Positions 44,750 through 53,728 of a stretch of DNA of 64,000 nucleotides are shown piece by piece. Within the stretch, counting starts at the first letter, position 1. Each line of letters starts with the position of its first letter. The stretch is taken from NCBI RefSeq assembly GCF_024764835.1, contig NZ_JALIGE010000069.1, positions 124,001 through 188,000 on the forward strand, given 5' to 3'. The position numbers were made by a program, and so were the translations under genes. Below the pieces are notes generated by a model, which was given only the letters and a program-made list of their open reading frames with translations, did no database searches and had not been told where the DNA came from. The DNA comes from Scandinavium hiltneri (GTDB lineage: Bacteria; Pseudomonadota; Gammaproteobacteria; Enterobacterales; Enterobacteriaceae).

Positions 44750-46360
44750 ATGAAAAGAATCGCAATAGTCGGCAGTGGCCCAACCGGCATTTACACCTTT
44801 TTCTCGATACTGAAGAACCAGACCCCGGTCGCCATTACGGTGTATGAACGCGCCGATGAAGCGGGCGTCGGGATGCCTTACGCGGATGAAGACAACTCCC
44901 GCCTGATGCTGGCGAACATTGCCAGCATTGAAATTCCACCGATATTTAGCCGCTATCTGGAATGGCTCAAAAGCCAGAGTCCGGCGCATCTGGCACGCTA
45001 TGGCGTGGAGACCGACACCCTCCACGAGCGCCAGTTTCTGCCGCGCATTTTGCTCGGGGAATACTACCGCGACCAGTTCTTGCAGTTAGTCGACCAGGCA
45101 AAACGCCAGGGTTTTGAGGTTACGGTGAACGAGTCCTGCGAAGTCACGGACCTCAAGGTTACGGATGCGGGCGTGACCCTGTGGGCTGAAGGTGAAGCCG
45201 TTTCAGCGCCCTTTGATTTAGCGGTGATCGCCACCGGGCACGTCTGGCCGGACGACGAAACGGCGACGCGAACGTATTTCCCCAGCCCGTGGTCCGGCTT
45301 GATTGAAGCCAAAATCGACGCGGGCAACATCGGCATTATGGGGGCCTCGCTAAGCGCCATTGACGCCGCGATGGCCGTTGTCGTGCAGCACGGCACCTTC
45401 ACCGAATCTGATAATCAACCCACGCAATTTACGCTCGACGACGGCAGCGAGGCGTTACAGATTACGCTGGTGTCCCGCTCCGGGATTTTGCCCGAGGCTG
45501 ACTTTTACTGCCCACTTCCCTACGAACCCCTCGCTGTAGTGACGGAATCGGCGCTTCAGCGGGAAATTGCCGCCGGAAGCGACGGATTACTCGACCGCGT
45601 ATTTGCGCTGATCGTTGAGGAACTTGAACAGGCCGACCCGGCGTGGAGCGCGAAAATCGCCCTTCACACCTTAAATGCAGACACCTTCGCGAAAGCATGG
45701 TTTGCCGATCGCAGAAATCACGGTCCGTTCCAGTGGGCAGAAGCGAACTTGCAAGAAGTAGAACGTAACAAACGCGATAAACACACCGTGCCCTGGCGCT
45801 ATACCATTCTGCGGTTACACGAGCCGGTAGAGGATATCGTGCCGTCGCTGACTGACGCCGACCGGGAACGCTTTAAGCACGGGCTGGCGAAGGTGTTTAT
45901 CGATAACTACACCGCCATTCCGCCGCAGTCTATTCGCCGCCTGCTGGCCCTGCGTGAGGCCGGGATCCTCAACCTGCATGCCCTCGGCGAGAATTACACG
46001 ATGACGGTGAAAGAACACGGCACGGTTATTTCGGGCCAGGATGGCACTTACTCATTCGATACTTTTATTGACGCCCGTGGGCAGAAATCAATGAAGATAA
46101 AGGATTTGCCGTTCCCCTCTTTACGCCAGCAGCTTGAGGCCACCGGGGAGGATTTCCCCGACGTCGCCGACGATTACACTTTGCTCGCGCCGCCCTGCAT
46201 GCGCGGGCGTATCGCCTTTGGCGCCCTGCCGTATTTGATGCATGACAGGCCGTTTATCCAGGGCCTGACGGTCAGTGCAGAAATCGGGGAAAACATCGCG
46301 AACGCGGTAGCGAAACCGGCAGAACGTGGCCGTAGGCGATTGCCGTTTATCGAGTTGTAG
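44750..46360 (+). CDS. FAD/NAD(P)-binding protein (NAD_binding_9 type)
   Basis: A 536-residue protein with an N-terminal Rossmann motif (IAIVGSGPTGIYTFFSIL) and a long C-terminal part of the HydR/FAD-NAD(P) group (FDLAVIATGHVWPDDE, IGIMGASLSAIDAAMAVVVQ, FIDARGQKSMKI). It looks like a flavin oxidoreductase or monooxygenase of unknown substrate. It is divergent from the aminotransferase operon and followed after 46 bases by a LysR gene with a copy of the same upstream box, so the four genes probably form one regulon. Confidence 0.82.
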   Translation: MKRIAIVGSGPTGIYTFFSILKNQTPVAITVYERADEAGVGMPYADEDNSRLMLANIASIEIPPIFSRYLEWLKSQSPAHLARYGVETDTLHERQFLPRILLGEYYRDQFLQLVDQAKRQGFEVTVNESCEVTDLKVTDAGVTLWAEGEAVSAPFDLAVIATGHVWPDDETATRTYFPSPWSGLIEAKIDAGNIGIMGASLSAIDAAMAVVVQHGTFTESDNQPTQFTLDDGSEALQITLVSRSGILPEADFYCPLPYEPLAVVTESALQREIAAGSDGLLDRVFALIVEELEQADPAWSAKIALHTLNADTFAKAWFADRRNHGPFQWAEANLQEVERNKRDKHTVPWRYTILRLHEPVEDIVPSLTDADRERFKHGLAKVFIDNYTAIPPQSIRRLLALREAGILNLHALGENYTMTVKEHGTVISGQDGTYSFDTFIDARGQKSMKIKDLPFPSLRQQLEATGEDFPDVADDYTLLAPPCMRGRIAFGALPYLMHDRPFIQGLTVSAEIGENIANAVAKPAERGRRRLPFIEL

Positions 46361-46376
46361 CGCTATGTCATACTCA

Positions 46377-46399
46377 CCATGAATAAATTGCATAGCTGG
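46377..46399. promoter_or_regulatory. Second copy of the regulatory box, upstream of the LysR gene
   Basis: CCATGAAT followed by AAATTGCATAGCTGG lies seven bases before the LysR ATG at 46407. Only two mismatches to the copy at 44683-44705 over 23 bases. A site this close to the start codon would fit autorepression. Confidence 0.6.
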
Positions 46400-46406
46400 A
46401 GCCAGC

Positions 46407-47303
46407 ATGTCACGTAGCCAGTTGCCCCTGAACGCCATCGAAACCTTTCTGGTGACCGCCCGTCATCTCAACCTGACGCACGCGGCGAAAGAGCTGTGCC
46501 TGACTCAGGGCGCGGTGAGTCGTAAGATTGCCACACTTGAAGCCTGGTTTGGTTTTCCGCTGTTTGAGCGGCTGGCGCGCGGCCTGCGTTTATCGCCACA
46601 GGGCAGCGCGCTCTACCCGGAACTGATGACCTCGTTCAACCAGATGGTGATGGTCGCCGAACAGGCACGTCAGCAGCAGACTGTGGTGCGCCTGAAAGCG
46701 CCGACCTGTGCCATGCGCTGGCTGGTGCCGCGGCTGGTGGAAATCGAGCAGCGTTTCCCCGACATGCAGATTGCGCTCACCACCACTACTGAACATTCGG
46801 TGAATTTCAAAACCGAACCCTTTGATGCGGCGATTGTTTTTGGTACCCATATGAATGCAGGCGACTTGCTGTTTGAGGAGTCGCTGACGCCGGTGGTCAG
46901 CCATCGGCTGACGGATAATACTCAGTTTTCAGGCATGACATTTTTGCATCCCACTCGCGATAAAACCGACTGGTCATTGTGGCTGGCCCAGTTACCTGTA
47001 CCGTTAATGGCCGCGATGCAAAAGAATCAGCATTTCGACACCATGGACCTGGCGATCACCGCCGCAATCCAGGGATTTGGCGTGGCGATTGCCGATGAAA
47101 CGCTGGTAGAAGAGGATTTGCTCAGCGGACGACTGGTGCGGCCCTACGCGCTGAGCGTCAAAACCGGGGCCAGCTACCGGCTGGTGGTGCGGGAAGTCTC
47201 CGCCAAAGCCATCGGGCTGACCCAGTTCCGTAACGGGCTGCTTAATCCAGCGTCACGTGATGACGCATCACTCGCCGAAACAGCGCCAGACGCGCACGCA
47301 TAA
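46407..47303 (+). CDS. LysR-family regulator, GcvA-like
   Basis: A 298-residue protein starting MSRSQLPLNAIETFLVTARH, with helix-turn-helix AAKELCLTQGAVSRKIATLE and a GcvA-type effector domain. It lies directly behind the FAD protein gene and is preceded by its own copy of the 23-base box, pointing to autoregulation and control of the divergent locus. Its 3' end overlaps the opposing carboxylesterase gene by 62 bases, which is long for tail-to-tail genes. Confidence 0.86.
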   Translation: MSRSQLPLNAIETFLVTARHLNLTHAAKELCLTQGAVSRKIATLEAWFGFPLFERLARGLRLSPQGSALYPELMTSFNQMVMVAEQARQQQTVVRLKAPTCAMRWLVPRLVEIEQRFPDMQIALTTTTEHSVNFKTEPFDAAIVFGTHMNAGDLLFEESLTPVVSHRLTDNTQFSGMTFLHPTRDKTDWSLWLAQLPVPLMAAMQKNQHFDTMDLAITAAIQGFGVAIADETLVEEDLLSGRLVRPYALSVKTGASYRLVVREVSAKAIGLTQFRNGLLNPASRDDASLAETAPDAHA

Positions 47304-48750
47304 AACGGTTTTCCACTTTGAACCCGGCCAGTTTGTTGAGCCCGATTCGCAACAGACGGTCTCGCCCTTTGATTGATGCAGGCCAGCGTACCGGACCGTG
47401 TAGCGTATCACACGCCACGCTCGCATTGCGGGCAAAATCCACCCAGTAATCGGCCACCTGTGCCGAAAATGCCACATCCCGCGCGTTGACGTAATGACGC
47501 GAAGGCTCCGCCAGAGTTAGTGTGTCAAAGACGTACGGCACTTCGTTGCCGTGCCACGCCCCATTTTTATAGGTGTGATGCTCCGCCTCCGCCACATAGT
47601 CGAACCAGTAACGCCAGCACGGCTGCCCGACGCGCTGCTGCGCCTGCATCACCACGTATCCGAGCGTGGTAAACGCCATATCGCGACACACCTGACGGCC
47701 CAATTCGATATCGCCCTTCACGCCCGGATACAACAGCTTAATCAGCCCCAGTCCCAGGCGGCGCTCCTGCCGAAGCTTCTGGATTTGCCCGGCGAGGTCA
47801 ACGCCAAACACCGCCATCACGCTGGCTTCATCACTGTTCGAGCCCACCATAATCGGCACCGGATGCTGGCGCGCGGTGAAGAACATTTCCAGCATCGACT
47901 GCGGTAAAACCGCATCGCCGCATACCGGAACCGGCCCCGGTTTTAGCCTGCCTTCAAGCGGCCAGAACGCCTCTGGTGGAATGGCGCGCAGCTGCTCCGC
48001 GCTGGCATTCACCAGGCCGAAATGAGCAGCGACGGCTTCGCCCTGGGCCATCGCTTGATCAAGCGGCGTGTCTGGCAGCGTATACCCACTCTGAATAATA
48101 GCTTTATGAAACAATTCGTTGGCTTTTGGGGAAGCTAACAGCGACAGCACACTACGCGCCCCGGCTGATTCACCAAATAACGTGACGTTGTCACCATCCC
48201 CACCGAAGGCCGCTATATTTTCCTGCACCCATTTCAGGGCCGCGATTTGATCTAACAGACTGAAGTTGCAGACTCGCTCGCCCTCTTCACCTTCCAGCGC
48301 CGGATGCGCAAAACACCCCAGATGCCCGAGCCGATAGTTAACGGTAACCACCACCACGTCGCGCTTCGCCAGCGCGTGTCCGTCATACGGCGGCAAACTG
48401 CCCGCGCCAATGGTAAACCCGCCGCCGTGTAGCCAGACCATCACCGGTAATGGCTTCGCCGGTGACGCTGGCGCCCAGACGTTGAGATAAAGGCAATCTT
48501 CGGAGAAACGACCGGGGTCTCCGCCGCCCAGTTCGCGACAATATTCGATGTTTTGCCAGCTGGCAGGTGAAAATGTCTGCGCTTCACGCACACCGTGCCA
48601 CGAAGGAACAGGCTGAGGAGAACGCCAGCGCAGTGGCCCGACGGGAGGCGCCGCAAAAGGAATGCCGCGCCAGTTGTGAATATCGTTGTCGGTCAGCCCC
48701 AGCAGGGAGCCCTGCCGGGTGTGCACCAGCGGCGTGGAGGGATTATGCAT
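47242..48750 (-). CDS. Type B carboxylesterase (PnbA-like)
   Basis: A 502-residue carboxylesterase. The oxyanion motif WLHGGGF lies at about 106-112, and the nucleophile elbow FGESAGARS carries Ser195. EDCLYLNVWAP is the family signature. The acid Glu and late His should lie near 310 (GSNSDEASV) and 400 (HGNEVPYVF). There is no signal peptide. It hydrolyses carboxylic esters of unknown origin. It is convergent with the LysR gene and transcribed on its own, with no clear link to its neighbours. Confidence 0.87.
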   Translation of the reverse strand: MHNPSTPLVHTRQGSLLGLTDNDIHNWRGIPFAAPPVGPLRWRSPQPVPSWHGVREAQTFSPASWQNIEYCRELGGGDPGRFSEDCLYLNVWAPASPAKPLPVMVWLHGGGFTIGAGSLPPYDGHALAKRDVVVVTVNYRLGHLGCFAHPALEGEEGERVCNFSLLDQIAALKWVQENIAAFGGDGDNVTLFGESAGARSVLSLLASPKANELFHKAIIQSGYTLPDTPLDQAMAQGEAVAAHFGLVNASAEQLRAIPPEAFWPLEGRLKPGPVPVCGDAVLPQSMLEMFFTARQHPVPIMVGSNSDEASVMAVFGVDLAGQIQKLRQERRLGLGLIKLLYPGVKGDIELGRQVCRDMAFTTLGYVVMQAQQRVGQPCWRYWFDYVAEAEHHTYKNGAWHGNEVPYVFDTLTLAEPSRHYVNARDVAFSAQVADYWVDFARNASVACDTLHGPVRWPASIKGRDRLLRIGLNKLAGFKVENRFMRARLALFRRVMRHHVTLD

Positions 48751-48827
48751 CGCGTACTTCCTTAATCAGCAATGCGCCCAGTTTATGCGGGTTTTAGCCC
48801 GCTTCGCAACGTCAAAGGGCGGGTTTG

Positions 48828-48866
48828 CCCGGTGGCGCTGCGCTGACGCGGGCCTACGTTTGTCTG
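48828..48866. repeat. REP-like element
   Basis: TTGCCCGGTGGCGCTGCGCTGACGCGGGCCTACG has the REP layout (GCCCGGTGGCGC, GCGCTGACGCGGGCCTAC) with an imperfect stem. It lies between the carboxylesterase gene and ydcJ, both on the minus strand. Confidence 0.65.
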
Positions 48867-48873
48867 ACGCGGC

Positions 48874-50217
48874 TTACAACAACCCGCACCGCCGCTTACT
48901 GCGGTCTTCAGCTTCCTGATAAAGCTGGAACTCGTCGAGCACCGGGCAGCCGAGCGCGGCTTCAAACGCGGCTTTGCTGGCGTTGCCGTGGCTTCGGGCC
49001 TGAGTGTCATTCCCGAGATTGGACTGGAAAATACCTGCGGCGCTCACTGGCAGGAAATCTTCGTAAGTGATGGGCTGCGCCACTAGCCAGCCGCGTTCGA
49101 TCAGCGGCTGGGGGTCGTCGCCGGGGCGAAATGCCTGGCGATGTGATTCCCCGGTCGGCGTCAGGCGATAGCGGAAATAGGCCAGTTCCTGACGACGCAG
49201 GAACATTTCGCTGTCCGGGAACGCTTTGAACATCGCCGATAAATGCTGCTGATGGCTGAGATTGTCCTTACCGGTTCCGGCTTCTGTAAGCAATGCGTCG
49301 TACAGCGCGCGTCCTTTGGGGGTCAGCGCCACACCGCGTTGTTCGATTTCACCGAAACGCGCGGTGTGGGTGCCGCGATGTTCTCCGGCGAACAGCACCG
49401 GCTCCTCCAGCGCTTTAAAGCTGGTCTGGCGCAGCAAAATCGGCACTTCACGGCGCGGCGGGCCTTCAATCAGGACCTTCGGCTCAATGCCATATTCCGG
49501 CATCAGCTGCTGCACGCGGTCGATATCGAGCGTACGCGGCGTGAGGTGATTGATGTGACAGCCGGGGAAGCACACCACGTCGGCAATCAGGCGATGTTCA
49601 TTGTGCAGCGCGCGGTATGTGTCCTGCTCCACCGTGGCGTGGCTGTGCCAACGAAAGGTTTCGAGTGCCTCTTTGACGAACGCTTTCGCCTCGGCCGCCG
49701 TGAACTGGCCTTGTGTCTCGAAGTGGCTGATTAATTCGCGGCAGCGCGGCGTGAAGATGTCGCGCTTCGCCAAAATTTCTGCAGCTTTGTCGCGCAGCAC
49801 AACGTTGTCGATGAGTTCAAGGCGCAGCAGCGAGGTAAACACGCGAAACGGATTACGCGCCAGTGCGGCATCTTCCACCGGACGAAACGCCGTCGAGTGC
49901 ACCGGAACGCCCGCCTGGGAGAGATCGTAATAGCTGACCGGCTTCATTCCCATGATCGCAAACATGCGGCGCAGAGTCGCCAGCTCATCAGCAGAACCTA
50001 CGCGAATTGCACCGTGGCGCTCAACGTTGAGTCGTGCCAGTTCGTCAGCGTTCGCCAGCTGTTCATGTAAGTGCGAATTATGTTCCAGCACCGCCAGGTT
50101 TACATCCGCCACAAGTTCCAGCAACGTGCTGTACTGCGGAACTTCCTGCTGGTACATCGCTGACATTGCCTGCGAAAAGTTTTCCCGAATCTCATCAGCC
50201 GTGATGGTGTTCGCCAT
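48874..50217 (-). CDS. ydcJ: 2-oxoadipate dioxygenase/decarboxylase-family protein YdcJ (HglS)
   Basis: A 447-residue protein, the same length as E. coli YdcJ when started at 50217 (MANTITADEI). It belongs to the DUF1338 family whose member HglS (2-oxoadipate dioxygenase/decarboxylase) makes D-2-hydroxyglutarate from 2-oxoadipate in lysine degradation. FRWHSHATVEQDTYRAL and CFPGCHINHLTPRTLDID hold likely iron-binding histidines. It is divergent from pcaHG, with ydcI on the far side; in E. coli ydcI and ydcJ are adjacent. Whether it acts on 2-oxoadipate in this organism is inference. Confidence 0.88.
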   Translation of the reverse strand: MANTITADEIRENFSQAMSAMYQQEVPQYSTLLELVADVNLAVLEHNSHLHEQLANADELARLNVERHGAIRVGSADELATLRRMFAIMGMKPVSYYDLSQAGVPVHSTAFRPVEDAALARNPFRVFTSLLRLELIDNVVLRDKAAEILAKRDIFTPRCRELISHFETQGQFTAAEAKAFVKEALETFRWHSHATVEQDTYRALHNEHRLIADVVCFPGCHINHLTPRTLDIDRVQQLMPEYGIEPKVLIEGPPRREVPILLRQTSFKALEEPVLFAGEHRGTHTARFGEIEQRGVALTPKGRALYDALLTEAGTGKDNLSHQQHLSAMFKAFPDSEMFLRRQELAYFRYRLTPTGESHRQAFRPGDDPQPLIERGWLVAQPITYEDFLPVSAAGIFQSNLGNDTQARSHGNASKAAFEAALGCPVLDEFQLYQEAEDRSKRRCGLL

Positions 50218-50339
50218 GATGTCATGTCTCCAGTGAATATTACCTGGAGTGTACATAAGCCATTTGCCGCCGGGAGGAAGAATTTCTGAATTGTGATCGC
50301 GGATAACCTCTCGCTTTACGCCCTGCTTTTGTGCGGTTT

Positions 50340-50354
50340 ATAACCTGTCGTTAT
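50340..50354. promoter_or_regulatory. LysR-type operator candidate upstream of pcaH
   Basis: ATAACCTGTCGTTAT is an inverted repeat ATAAC-N5-GTTAT with the T-N11-A core of LysR sites. It resembles the PcaQ box (ATAACC-N4-GGTTAA) known from rhizobia. It lies 103 bases before the pcaH ATG, in the ydcJ-pcaH divergent region. Confidence 0.55.
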
Positions 50355-50456
50355 GCAAAAAGCCGTATAAATTCACTTTAAATTAACAATATGATTACAC
50401 ACACTGCGAGTGACGATATCACAACAATAAAGAAGTCCTCTGACCCGGAGCGCCCT

Positions 50457-51197
50457 ATGACCGAAAAATGGACACCACGCGAAGTGGTGCATCGTGATTA
50501 CAACAGTCACCCGCCCGCCTTTGCACCCGGCTATAAAACCAGCGTGCTGCGTTCGCCGCGTAATGCGCTGATCTCCCTGCAAAACTCACTGTCGGAAATC
50601 ACCGGCCCGATATTTAGCAGTGACGATCTTGGCCCGCAGGACAACGATCTTATCCTCAACTACGCCAAAGACGGGCTGCCGATTGGCGAACGCATTACCG
50701 TCCACGGCTACGTGCGTGACGGCTTTGGTCGTCCGATGAAAAATACCCTGGTCGAAGTGTGGCAGGCCAATGCGGGTGGCCGTTACCGGCATAAGAAAGA
50801 TCAGTATCTGGCCCCCGTTGACCCAAATTTTGGCGGTTGTGGCCGCGTGCTGACCGACGAAAATGGCTATTACTTCTTCCGTACTATCAAGCCCGGCCCG
50901 TATCCGTGGCGGAATCAGGCCAGCGACTGGCGCCCTTCTCACATCCACTTTTCTCTGTCTGGCGAAGCCTTCGCCCAACGCTTGATTACCCAAATGTATT
51001 TCGAGGGTGACCCGTTGATCAAACAGTGTCCGATTGTGAAAACCATCAATAATGATGACGCTATTCGCACCCTGATTGCTGAACTCGACACCCACGCCGC
51101 CGTGCCGCTGGACAGCCTCGCCTATCGCTTCGATCTGGTCCTGCGCGGCAGTCGCGCCACGCTGTTTGAAAACCGTACTCAGGGAGCCGCGCGATGA
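50457..51197 (+). CDS. pcaH: Protocatechuate 3,4-dioxygenase beta subunit
   Basis: A 246-residue intradiol dioxygenase beta chain. The four non-heme Fe(III) ligands are visible: Tyr110 (GGRYRHK), Tyr149 (GPYPWRN), His162 and His164 (PSHIHFSL). It opens protocatechuate to 3-carboxymuconate together with PcaG. The ATG at 50457 follows CGGAG; the frame extends to 50391. The stop overlaps the pcaG start by four bases (ATGA). No other beta-ketoadipate pathway gene (pcaB, C, D, I, J) is in this window. Confidence 0.94.
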   Translation: MTEKWTPREVVHRDYNSHPPAFAPGYKTSVLRSPRNALISLQNSLSEITGPIFSSDDLGPQDNDLILNYAKDGLPIGERITVHGYVRDGFGRPMKNTLVEVWQANAGGRYRHKKDQYLAPVDPNFGGCGRVLTDENGYYFFRTIKPGPYPWRNQASDWRPSHIHFSLSGEAFAQRLITQMYFEGDPLIKQCPIVKTINNDDAIRTLIAELDTHAAVPLDSLAYRFDLVLRGSRATLFENRTQGAAR

Positions 51198-51814
51198 AAG
51201 ACTATTTAGCTGAAACCGCCTCGCAAACCGCCGGGCCGTATGTGCACATTGGTCTGGCCCCGGAAGCCGCCGGTTTTCACATCTTCGAGAAAAACTTCGG
51301 CCCGGTGCTGACCAACAGCCATACCGAAGGCGAGCGCATTACCCTTGAAGGCCGCGTGTTCGACGGCTCCGGCACGCCGGTGCGTGATGTCCTGCTGGAA
51401 ATCTGGCAGGCCAACGCCGCGGGGCGCTATAACCACCCTGCCGACCAACAGCAGGACAAACGCCTCGACGGTGATTTTCGTGGCTGGGGACGCAGCTGCT
51501 CTGACTTCGACACGGGCGTCTGGCGCTTTGAGACCATCAAGCCTGGCGCGGTCGTCGGGCGTGATGGTCGCCTGATGGCCCCACACGTCAATCTGTGGAT
51601 TGTGGCCCGAGGGATTAACATCGGCCTGAACACCCGGATGTATTTCTCCGATGAGCAGGATGCCAATCAGCGCGACCCGGTACTGAACCTGATTGAGTGG
51701 GAAGTCCGCCGCAACACGCTGATTGGCCAGCGCGAACAGCGCGGCAATGAGGTTGTTTACCGCTTTGATATTCATCTCCAGGGTGAAGCTGAAACGGTTT
51801 TCTTCGATCTCTAA
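51194..51814 (+). CDS. pcaG: Protocatechuate 3,4-dioxygenase alpha subunit
   Basis: A 206-residue alpha chain with TASQTAGPYVHIGLAPEA, VLLEIWQANAAGRYNHPADQ and MAPHVNLWIVARGINIGLNT. As in other alpha subunits it lacks the iron-ligand set and pairs with PcaH to build the mixed oligomer. It is translationally coupled to pcaH and followed by a strong terminator (51825-51851). Confidence 0.94.
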   Translation: MKDYLAETASQTAGPYVHIGLAPEAAGFHIFEKNFGPVLTNSHTEGERITLEGRVFDGSGTPVRDVLLEIWQANAAGRYNHPADQQQDKRLDGDFRGWGRSCSDFDTGVWRFETIKPGAVVGRDGRLMAPHVNLWIVARGINIGLNTRMYFSDEQDANQRDPVLNLIEWEVRRNTLIGQREQRGNEVVYRFDIHLQGEAETVFFDL

Positions 51815-51824
51815 GCACAAAATT

Positions 51825-51851
51825 AGCCCGGCAAAGACAAAATGCCGGGCT
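51825..51851 (+). terminator. Terminator after pcaG
   Basis: AGCCCGGCA (51825-51833) and TGCCGGGCT (51843-51851) with a nine-base loop, then TTTTA. It lies 10 bases after the pcaG stop, so ydcI needs its own promoter. Confidence 0.92.
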
Positions 51852-51867
51852 TTTTATCGGCTATTCC

Positions 51868-51882
51868 ATAACCACATGTAAC
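51868..51882. promoter_or_regulatory. Weaker LysR-type site upstream of ydcI
   Basis: ATAACCACATGTAAC shares the ATAACC left half and spacing of the site at 50340 but has a degenerate right half. It lies 97 bases before ydcI and may allow autoregulation. Tentative. Confidence 0.35.
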
Positions 51883-51979
51883 GCAATCGACCATTATGTT
51901 AATGATATTTTGCTAGCAAGTTATCAAATTCAAACAAGTTACCTTGATACCCGCCCCGCACTCTCTTTAACATCCGGTT

Positions 51980-52906
51980 ATGGAAAAAAATGGTCTCTTC
52001 AGTCAGCGCATTCGTTTGCGCCATTTGCATACGTTTGTCGCCGTCGCTCAACAGGGCACGTTAGGCCGAGCGGCGGAAACGCTTAACCTCAGTCAGCCCG
52101 CGCTGTCGAAAACCCTCAACGAACTGGAACAGCTTACCGGCACACGTCTTTTTGACCGCGGTCGTATGGGCGCGCAGCTAACGCTGGTCGGGGAACAGTT
52201 TCTGACTCACGCGGTAAAAGTGCTTGATGCGCTGAATACTGCCGGTCAGGCGTTGAACCGCAAAGAGGGGATCGGTGGCGACGTGGTGCGTATCGGTGCT
52301 CTGCCGACCGCGGCGCTCGGCATTCTTCCGGCAGTGATTGGGGAATTCCACAAGCAGCAAAAAGACATTACGCTGCAGGTCGCCACTATGAATAACACCA
52401 TGCTGCTGGCGGGGCTGAAATCTGCTGAAATCGATTTAGGCATTGGCCGCATGTCGGACCCGGACCTGATGAGCGGCCTGAACTACGAGCTGCTGTTTCT
52501 GGAATCACTGAAACTGGTGGTGCGTCCGAATCACCCGCTGTTGCAGGAAACGGTCACGCTGAGCAAAGTGATGGAGTGGCCGGTGGTGGTATCGCCCAAA
52601 GGCACGGTGCCACGCCAAAACGCCGAAGCGCTGGTACTGAGCCAGGGGTGTAAAATTCCACCAGGCTGCATTGAAACACTCTCGGCGTCGCTATCGCGCC
52701 AGCTGACGGTAGATTTTGACTATGTGTGGTTTGTGCCTTCCGGCGCGGTGAAAGATGATTTACGTCATGGCACACTGGTCGCGCTGCCGGTGCCAACCCA
52801 AGGTGCGGGCGAACCGATTGGAATATTGACCCGGGTAGATTCGCCGCTGTCGACCGGCGCCCAGACGCTATTGAGCGCCATTCGTAAATCCATGCCAGGG
52901 CATTAG
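51980..52906 (+). CDS. ydcI: LysR regulator YdcI (PcaQ-like)
   Basis: A 308-residue LysR protein nearly colinear with E. coli YdcI (MEKNGLFSQRIRLRHLHTFV; AAETLNLSQPALSKTLNELE). YdcI has been linked to acid and stress responses in Salmonella and E. coli. The group also contains PcaQ, activator of protocatechuate genes in other proteobacteria, and here the gene sits directly behind pcaHG. The 165-base gap from pcaG holds a terminator and a candidate operator. Confidence 0.9.
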   Translation: MEKNGLFSQRIRLRHLHTFVAVAQQGTLGRAAETLNLSQPALSKTLNELEQLTGTRLFDRGRMGAQLTLVGEQFLTHAVKVLDALNTAGQALNRKEGIGGDVVRIGALPTAALGILPAVIGEFHKQQKDITLQVATMNNTMLLAGLKSAEIDLGIGRMSDPDLMSGLNYELLFLESLKLVVRPNHPLLQETVTLSKVMEWPVVVSPKGTVPRQNAEALVLSQGCKIPPGCIETLSASLSRQLTVDFDYVWFVPSGAVKDDLRHGTLVALPVPTQGAGEPIGILTRVDSPLSTGAQTLLSAIRKSMPGH

Positions 52907-52911
52907 TACGC

Positions 52912-53000
52912 TGCCCGGCGGCACTTCGTTTGCACGGGCCTACGGGGAATACAGGAAATACGGGCAAAGGTAGGCCGGGTAAGCGCTGCGCCACCCGGCA
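52912..53000. repeat. REP/BIME pair
   Basis: TGCCCGGCGGCACTTCGTTTGCACGGGCCTACG and, further on, AGGCCGGGTAAGCGCTGCGCCACCCGGCA form two REP units in opposite orientation between the converging ydcI and cybB genes. Confidence 0.85.
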
Positions 53001-53007
53001 CATCATG

Positions 53008-53535
53008 TCACCTCTTACGCGGCATTATGCGCAGCAGCGTGTTGTCCTTCCAGAAATAATGATGCATCAGCGCCGCCAGCGCGTGCAGACCAATCACGTA
53101 ATAGCCGAAATTCGCCAGCCACACGTGGTATTCCTTCAGGTTATCTGCCAAATCAAAATTCGCTTCTGCGGCGTGCGGCATAATGATGCCAAACGCAATC
53201 CACGGATTACCGCGGTTGTACATCATCACCAGCCCGATAATCGGCAGAATGATGAACAGCAGATAAATAACCAGGTGCCCCAGGTGCGCCATCCCGGTCA
53301 TCCACGGTTTGGGTTTCGGCACAATCGGCGGCGCTTTGTGCTTCAGGCGCACCAGCAGTCGCGCCACCATTAACACCAGAATCGAAATCCCGCAGGAGAC
53401 ATGCACCATATTGAAATACGGGCGATAGGTGCGTGGGAAGAAGCCGCGCAGCTCCATCGCGCAGTACGCACCAATCACCAGCAGAAACACCAGCCAGTGA
53501 ATGCCAATTTGCAGACTCGAGTATTTATCTCGCAT
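53008..53535 (-). CDS. cybB: Cytochrome b561
   Basis: A 175-residue four-helix di-heme membrane protein, one residue shorter than E. coli CybB. Starts MRDKYSSLQIGIHWLVFLLV at 53535 (the frame extends to 53589). Candidate heme histidines lie in GIHWLVF, MVHVSCG, HLGHLVIYLLF, and YVIGLHALAALMHHY. It transfers electrons from superoxide or quinol. Located as in E. coli, near aldA and ydcI. The 193 bases between it and the next fragment show no supported gene; hokB and trg, which lie here in E. coli, are absent. Confidence 0.93.
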   Translation of the reverse strand: MRDKYSSLQIGIHWLVFLLVIGAYCAMELRGFFPRTYRPYFNMVHVSCGISILVLMVARLLVRLKHKAPPIVPKPKPWMTGMAHLGHLVIYLLFIILPIIGLVMMYNRGNPWIAFGIIMPHAAEANFDLADNLKEYHVWLANFGYYVIGLHALAALMHHYFWKDNTLLRIMPRKR

Positions 53536-53728
53536 CGTTATTATTCCCGGAAAAACTGTGAGAGAGCTAACATAGCGGCCCCGCTTCAAAAATTCATTAA
53601 CTTTTCTGTATAGATTTTCAAACCGTTAGTACTGCCTGAAAGATGTTCAGTTACCCAAATGGACCGACTGGTCTGAGCCTGGAGAAGTTTTACGTGCAAC
53701 GTGAGATTCCCCTTGAAGGAGAAGATCA

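Noticed and set aside
53536..53728. Searched for the small RNA RydC and a hokB/sokB locus, which lie next to cybB in E. coli
   Set aside because: No sequence resembling the RydC 5' end or a Hok peptide was found in this gap.
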